A stretch of DNA of 64,000 nt from an uncultured Collinsella sp. (GTDB lineage: Bacteria; Actinomycetota; Coriobacteriia; Coriobacteriales; Coriobacteriaceae), in contig CAUGJE010000001.1 of assembly GCA_959599915.1 (NCBI GenBank), forward strand, positions 262,112 to 326,111, written 5' to 3'. Under the pieces are notes generated by a model. It was not told the DNA's origin. It did no database searches and saw only the letters and a program-made list of their open reading frames with translations. This document shows, piece by piece, positions 60,825-64,000 of this stretch (position 1 is the stretch's first letter; each line of letters begins with the position of its first letter). Both the position numbers and the translations under genes were made by a program.

Positions 60825-60861
60825 AACAACCTCCGAAGAATTTAAAAATCTCAGGATACTT

Positions 60862-60880
60862 TTTAACAGTTTATGTTAAA
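60862..60880. promoter_or_regulatory. Palindromic operator of the DUF2975/XRE pair
   Basis: TTTAACA (60862-60868) and TGTTAAA (60874-60880) are perfect 7-base arms with a 5-base spacer. Read on the minus strand, the site overlaps a -10-like TAAACT that is 17 bases from a -35-like TTGCCG. It lies between the pair and the divergent ABC exporter genes, so it could control both. Confidence 0.6.
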
Positions 60881-60968
60881 TTGACTTTGCCGGCAAGTAA
60901 TCACAGCATGCTGCAATCGTAACCCCGCGCATCGAGCTGAATCGTGTTGAAACGAGCTGGTGATACGT

Positions 60969-63185
60969 ATGCTCAAAATCTCGAAGGCAATCTTTAGGTC
61001 GCTCCTCTCCTCCAGGTCGCTCTGTGTTGCCGTTGTTGCGTTGATGGTTCTTTGTGCTCTGCCCGTCTTCAGGAGCGCGGCTGGCATCGACGGACGGGTC
61101 GAATACCTCGAGTCGGGAATAACCCGTGTTGAGCAGGAATTGTCAGCATCCTATGCGGATGCGCTTGTGAATGCGGGGGAGGACGGTGTCTATACCTCTT
61201 CATCAAGCATGCCCGCGCTTCTGTACCCTCTTGCCGCGGGACGTCTTATCTTGGCACCGCTCTCTCCCCTACTTCCGTTTCTGCAGATATCGGATGGAGA
61301 GTACACCTATTATGACGGATCGAAGGAGTACTTGCTATGGGTCGCAACGGCCGTTGCCGTCTCGTTCCTTGCCGCGCGTCTTAACAAACGTGAAAAGCTC
61401 ATCATCCAGGCACCGATGGGCGAGCTGGGTAGACTTGTTGCATCGAGCGTATGGGCGAGTGTTTTTGCAATGCTTGCCGTCCTCGCCATCAATCTTCCAG
61501 GGATAATCGCCGCGCTTGTGAAGAATGGCCCGGGCTCGCCGTTCTATCCGATAGGCTACATTCAATATGCGACTCCGGTTATCAAACCGGCTTGGCTGGT
61601 GTTCGCGCAGACGGCCATCTTGCAATTCTTGGTGGCAGCGTTCATCTCGCTTGTCGTTCACCTTGCCGTGAAGATTGCCAATAACCCTACGCTTGGAATC
61701 GTGTTCGTATGTGCCCTGATGGGGGTGACGATGGTTCCCGGGTATTACGGAAGATCCATCGCTTTACGTGAGTTTGCCCTGTTGAATCCCCTTACGTATG
61801 CGAACACTGAGTTGACCGTCGGCGCCTATAGCCCGTACCCGACAACGCAGATAGTGAATCTGCCTGGACTTTGCTTCGAGCGTGGCGCGATTGCCCTCGT
61901 ATGCGCAATCGGGATCGAGGTGCTGGCAATTAGCCTGCTTTGCGTTGCTGGAAAGAGCGGCTGCGCGTGCCCGATATCCCCGATTTGTCTTGAGAGAGGT
62001 TCCTTCACTGCATCGAGAACGGCAACTCGTTCGAGCGCTTGTGCCTCCGCCGTTGCATACGTAAGAACGATGGGGAAACTGCTCCTGCGTTCTCCTACCC
62101 TCGCCGTATGCGCGATTGCAATGTCGACGACGATGCTGGCCCCGGCTCTGGTCGAGATGTTTCCTGACGCTGATAACGTTTCCGCTGTTCGGTATAGGGA
62201 TGGGGAGCTCCGTTCAATAGATCGGTATTTAGAGCAGAACGCTGCGAATATGGACGTCGAGGGCAAAGCGGCCCTGGAAGACATGCGGGATGCTCTTTCG
62301 GGTTTCGTGTACGCGCCTATGCCTGCGGAGGGGTTTCGAAGCCTTGCGACGTACGAGCGCGCTCGAGGTGAGCTGGGCGCGGCAGATGCGACTCTCCTGC
62401 AATCGATCGGAATCGAGCCGGAGACTCCTTCTCGTGCGGAGGCGCGCGCCCTTCTGCTTGAGTCGATCGCGAGCTTGCCGGACCCCAAGGTTTACGAGTT
62501 AAGTACGAAGATGCCCCCATTAATCCTCCTTTCGTATCTCCAGGCAGCGCTTCCCTCCTTATTTTTGCTGTTGCCCGTGGTTGTCACATCGCTCGCGTGC
62601 ACCCACCTGCAGTGTCGTTCCCTTCTGGTTCTCCAGATCCCCGCAACAGCGCATGTGCGTTTTCTGACGGCTGTTGCGCTGGCTCTCCTGCTTGGCTTGG
62701 TGCTGCTTTTGGTGTCGATGGTTCCCGCTGTCGTTGTGTCCGTGATTAAGAACGGTGCGGGTGGATCGGAGTATCCCGTCGCTCTCATTCGGGCGGGAGC
62801 TTCGACAACGTCCACGGTGGGGGAGGCGGTGTTGTGCAGTATTCCGTTGCTGGTCATGGCATACGGCGTGATTTCCGTCGTCGCTGCGTTGACAGCAGCG
62901 ATTAGCCGCAACCCCGTTGTCACCGGAATGGTTTGCGCGGTTCTCTTGGTGTTGGGTTCGTTGAGCGCTCATGTTGAAAGCGTGGGCATGGGCGTCGCGC
63001 TGCTGGCTCCATTCGCCTCGTTTGATCCCGCTTCCCAGGTGGGGACGATTGGGTTCCTTGGGCGAGGGACGAACGCGATGCCTTTTGGAGAGGTCGTCGG
63101 CGCATCGGGCGCTCTGCTGGTGGTCTTGGGCGCCGTATCTCCGTTGATGGTGCGCCTGAGTGTTCCAAAGATCGAAAGGGGATGA
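60969..63185 (+). CDS. ABC exporter permease with two tandem halves
   Basis: ATG at 60969 (MLKISKAIFRSLLSSRSLCV) is used; a GTG three codons earlier is open. The 738-aa protein has about 12 helices in two related halves. Each half has an N-terminal helix, an extracellular segment, and then a block where ALVKNGPGSPFYPIGYIQ (near 190) matches VIKNGAGGSEYPVALIRAG (near 600). The halves are joined by a cysteine-rich loop (CACPISPICLERG). This looks like two ABC-2-type permeases fused. The ATPase gene overlaps its stop (ATGA). Substrate unknown; peptide or drug export is possible. Confidence 0.75.
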   Translation: MLKISKAIFRSLLSSRSLCVAVVALMVLCALPVFRSAAGIDGRVEYLESGITRVEQELSASYADALVNAGEDGVYTSSSSMPALLYPLAAGRLILAPLSPLLPFLQISDGEYTYYDGSKEYLLWVATAVAVSFLAARLNKREKLIIQAPMGELGRLVASSVWASVFAMLAVLAINLPGIIAALVKNGPGSPFYPIGYIQYATPVIKPAWLVFAQTAILQFLVAAFISLVVHLAVKIANNPTLGIVFVCALMGVTMVPGYYGRSIALREFALLNPLTYANTELTVGAYSPYPTTQIVNLPGLCFERGAIALVCAIGIEVLAISLLCVAGKSGCACPISPICLERGSFTASRTATRSSACASAVAYVRTMGKLLLRSPTLAVCAIAMSTTMLAPALVEMFPDADNVSAVRYRDGELRSIDRYLEQNAANMDVEGKAALEDMRDALSGFVYAPMPAEGFRSLATYERARGELGAADATLLQSIGIEPETPSRAEARALLLESIASLPDPKVYELSTKMPPLILLSYLQAALPSLFLLLPVVVTSLACTHLQCRSLLVLQIPATAHVRFLTAVALALLLGLVLLLVSMVPAVVVSVIKNGAGGSEYPVALIRAGASTTSTVGEAVLCSIPLLVMAYGVISVVAALTAAISRNPVVTGMVCAVLLVLGSLSAHVESVGMGVALLAPFASFDPASQVGTIGFLGRGTNAMPFGEVVGASGALLVVLGAVSPLMVRLSVPKIERG

Positions 63186-63931
63186 TCTCGATGATTGACC
63201 TTCAAACGCTGACGATCTCTTATGGAAAGAAGGTGCTCGTAGATTCGGTGAACGCTGAGTTTGCCCCGGGTACGGTCTACGGTCTCGTCGCTCCGAACGG
63301 GCATGGAAAGACGACGTTGCTGCGTGCGATGGCAGGTTTGCCGGGTCCTCGCGTGGACGGGAGCATCGTTCTGGATGAGGTGCAGGGTACGGGTGCGAGA
63401 GAGGTCCGTTCTATGATCTTCTATGCACCTGGTGAGGGGACGCTGCTGTATCCCGGATTGCGTGCGGAAGATCACCTCAAGATGGTTTGCGATATGTGGC
63501 CGCATGCTCGCGATATCGAAGAGATAGTGGAACAAACGCAGATAGGCGAGTTCGCGAAGATGAGGATCCGCACTCTGAGCCAGGGCATGAAGCAGCAGCT
63601 TACCCTGGCGATTGCGTATGCGACGGGCGCGCGGTACCTTCTATTAGATGAGCCCATGAACGCGCTCGACCCCAGCAGGGTGGACTTGCATTCCGAGATT
63701 CTCAGGAAGCTGGCCGATTCTGGTACGTGCATCATCATGTCATCCCACATCTTGGATTCGGTCGATAGGCTGTGCGATGAGATTCTGTTTTTGAAGGATG
63801 GGAGGCTCATTAGAAGCATTCCGCAAGATGATGCTGCGCCGAAGTCTCCTGGATCCCATTTCGCAAAGCCTGCCGGACGCGCCGAGGGTGCGCTAAGCAC
63901 GTATCGGCGACTCTACGAAAAGGGCGGGTAG
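63182..63931 (+). CDS. ABC transporter ATP-binding protein
   Basis: The 249-aa protein has Walker A APNGHGKTTLL (about residues 37-47, a His in place of the usual Ser/Ala), the signature TLSQGMKQQLTLA (about 136-148) and Walker B YLLLDEPMNALD (about 155-166), with a D-loop and the switch His in IIMSSHILDS. It powers the permease encoded immediately upstream. Start at 63182 (ATGA overlap) or ATG 63191. The C-terminal 40 residues form a short extension. Confidence 0.9.
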   Translation: MISMIDLQTLTISYGKKVLVDSVNAEFAPGTVYGLVAPNGHGKTTLLRAMAGLPGPRVDGSIVLDEVQGTGAREVRSMIFYAPGEGTLLYPGLRAEDHLKMVCDMWPHARDIEEIVEQTQIGEFAKMRIRTLSQGMKQQLTLAIAYATGARYLLLDEPMNALDPSRVDLHSEILRKLADSGTCIIMSSHILDSVDRLCDEILFLKDGRLIRSIPQDDAAPKSPGSHFAKPAGRAEGALSTYRRLYEKGG

Positions 63932-63933
63932 AA

Positions 63934-64000
63934 ATGCAAGTTAAAAATCTATGTGGCCAATGTGATACCGTTGAACCCGCATATCGATACCGCTCAGCCA
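63934..64000 (+). CDS. Start of a Cys-containing protein, cut by window end
   Basis: The ATG at 63934 follows AGGGCGGG and opens MQVKNLCGQCDTVEPAYRYR, running off the window. The CGQC pair suggests a small zinc ribbon or, given the exporter upstream, a leader-type peptide. Only 22 codons are visible, so no function can be assigned. Confidence 0.4.
   Translation, partial: MQVKNLCGQCDTVEPAYRYRSA

Overview
The window reads as a chromosome segment of a high-GC gut actinobacterium of the class Coriobacteriia, most likely Collinsella or a close relative. This is inferred from codon use, from the ribosomal cluster (zinc-binding S14, alternative GTG/TTG starts) and from the anaerobic purine/selenium gene set. 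No rRNA, tRNA or CRISPR array was recognised.

Bases 1 to about 23,250 are an accessory, defence-rich region. After the end of a DUF4143 ATPase comes a small hydrophobic peptide gene facing a candidate antisense RNA, with a LexA-like palindrome upstream; it looks like an SOS-linked type I toxin-antitoxin. A DnaQ-like exonuclease and a large coiled-coil protein follow. Then comes a BREX type 1-like operon: a ribbon-helix-helix regulator, brxA, brxB, brxC, pglZ, pglX, brxL, and a putative nuclease-fold protein. pglX carries a frameshift, and its specificity region has foreign codon use. BrxL has a C-terminal MIT_C (phospholipase D-like) domain where many relatives carry a Lon protease domain. 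Downstream lie unrecognised membrane proteins with an XRE regulator, an AbiE toxin-antitoxin pair that appears to have landed beside an SOS promoter, and a duplicated gene fragment.

Bases 23,295 to 34,305 hold a C-terminally anchored membrane protein and then a YheO-type PAS regulator transcribed away from dpaL(ygeX)-ygeY-ygeW-mocA-hyuA, with yqeC, yqeB and an xdhC-like gene. This is the selenium/molybdenum-hydroxylase-linked purine degradation set, but without the hydroxylase subunits or ygfK.

Bases 34,627 to 45,396 hold the distal half of the ribosomal superoperon (rplE-rpsN-rpsH-rplF-rplR-rpsE-rpmD-rplO-secY-adk-map, infA-rpmJ-rpsM-rpsK-rpsD-rpoA-rplQ, truA). The S10 genes and rplN-rplX are absent upstream of rplE. 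Housekeeping genes follow: a glycosyltransferase, argR, a class A PBP, a U32 peptidase-family protein, tyrS, adenine deaminase, two Cof-type HAD phosphatases, citrate synthase and an ACT protein. A family of hairpin-rich intergenic repeats is scattered among them.

The last 5 kb is accessory again: a truncated tyrosine recombinase, an XRE/DUF2975-type pair with a palindromic operator, a two-gene ABC exporter with an internally duplicated permease, and the first codons of a Cys-containing protein cut by the window edge.
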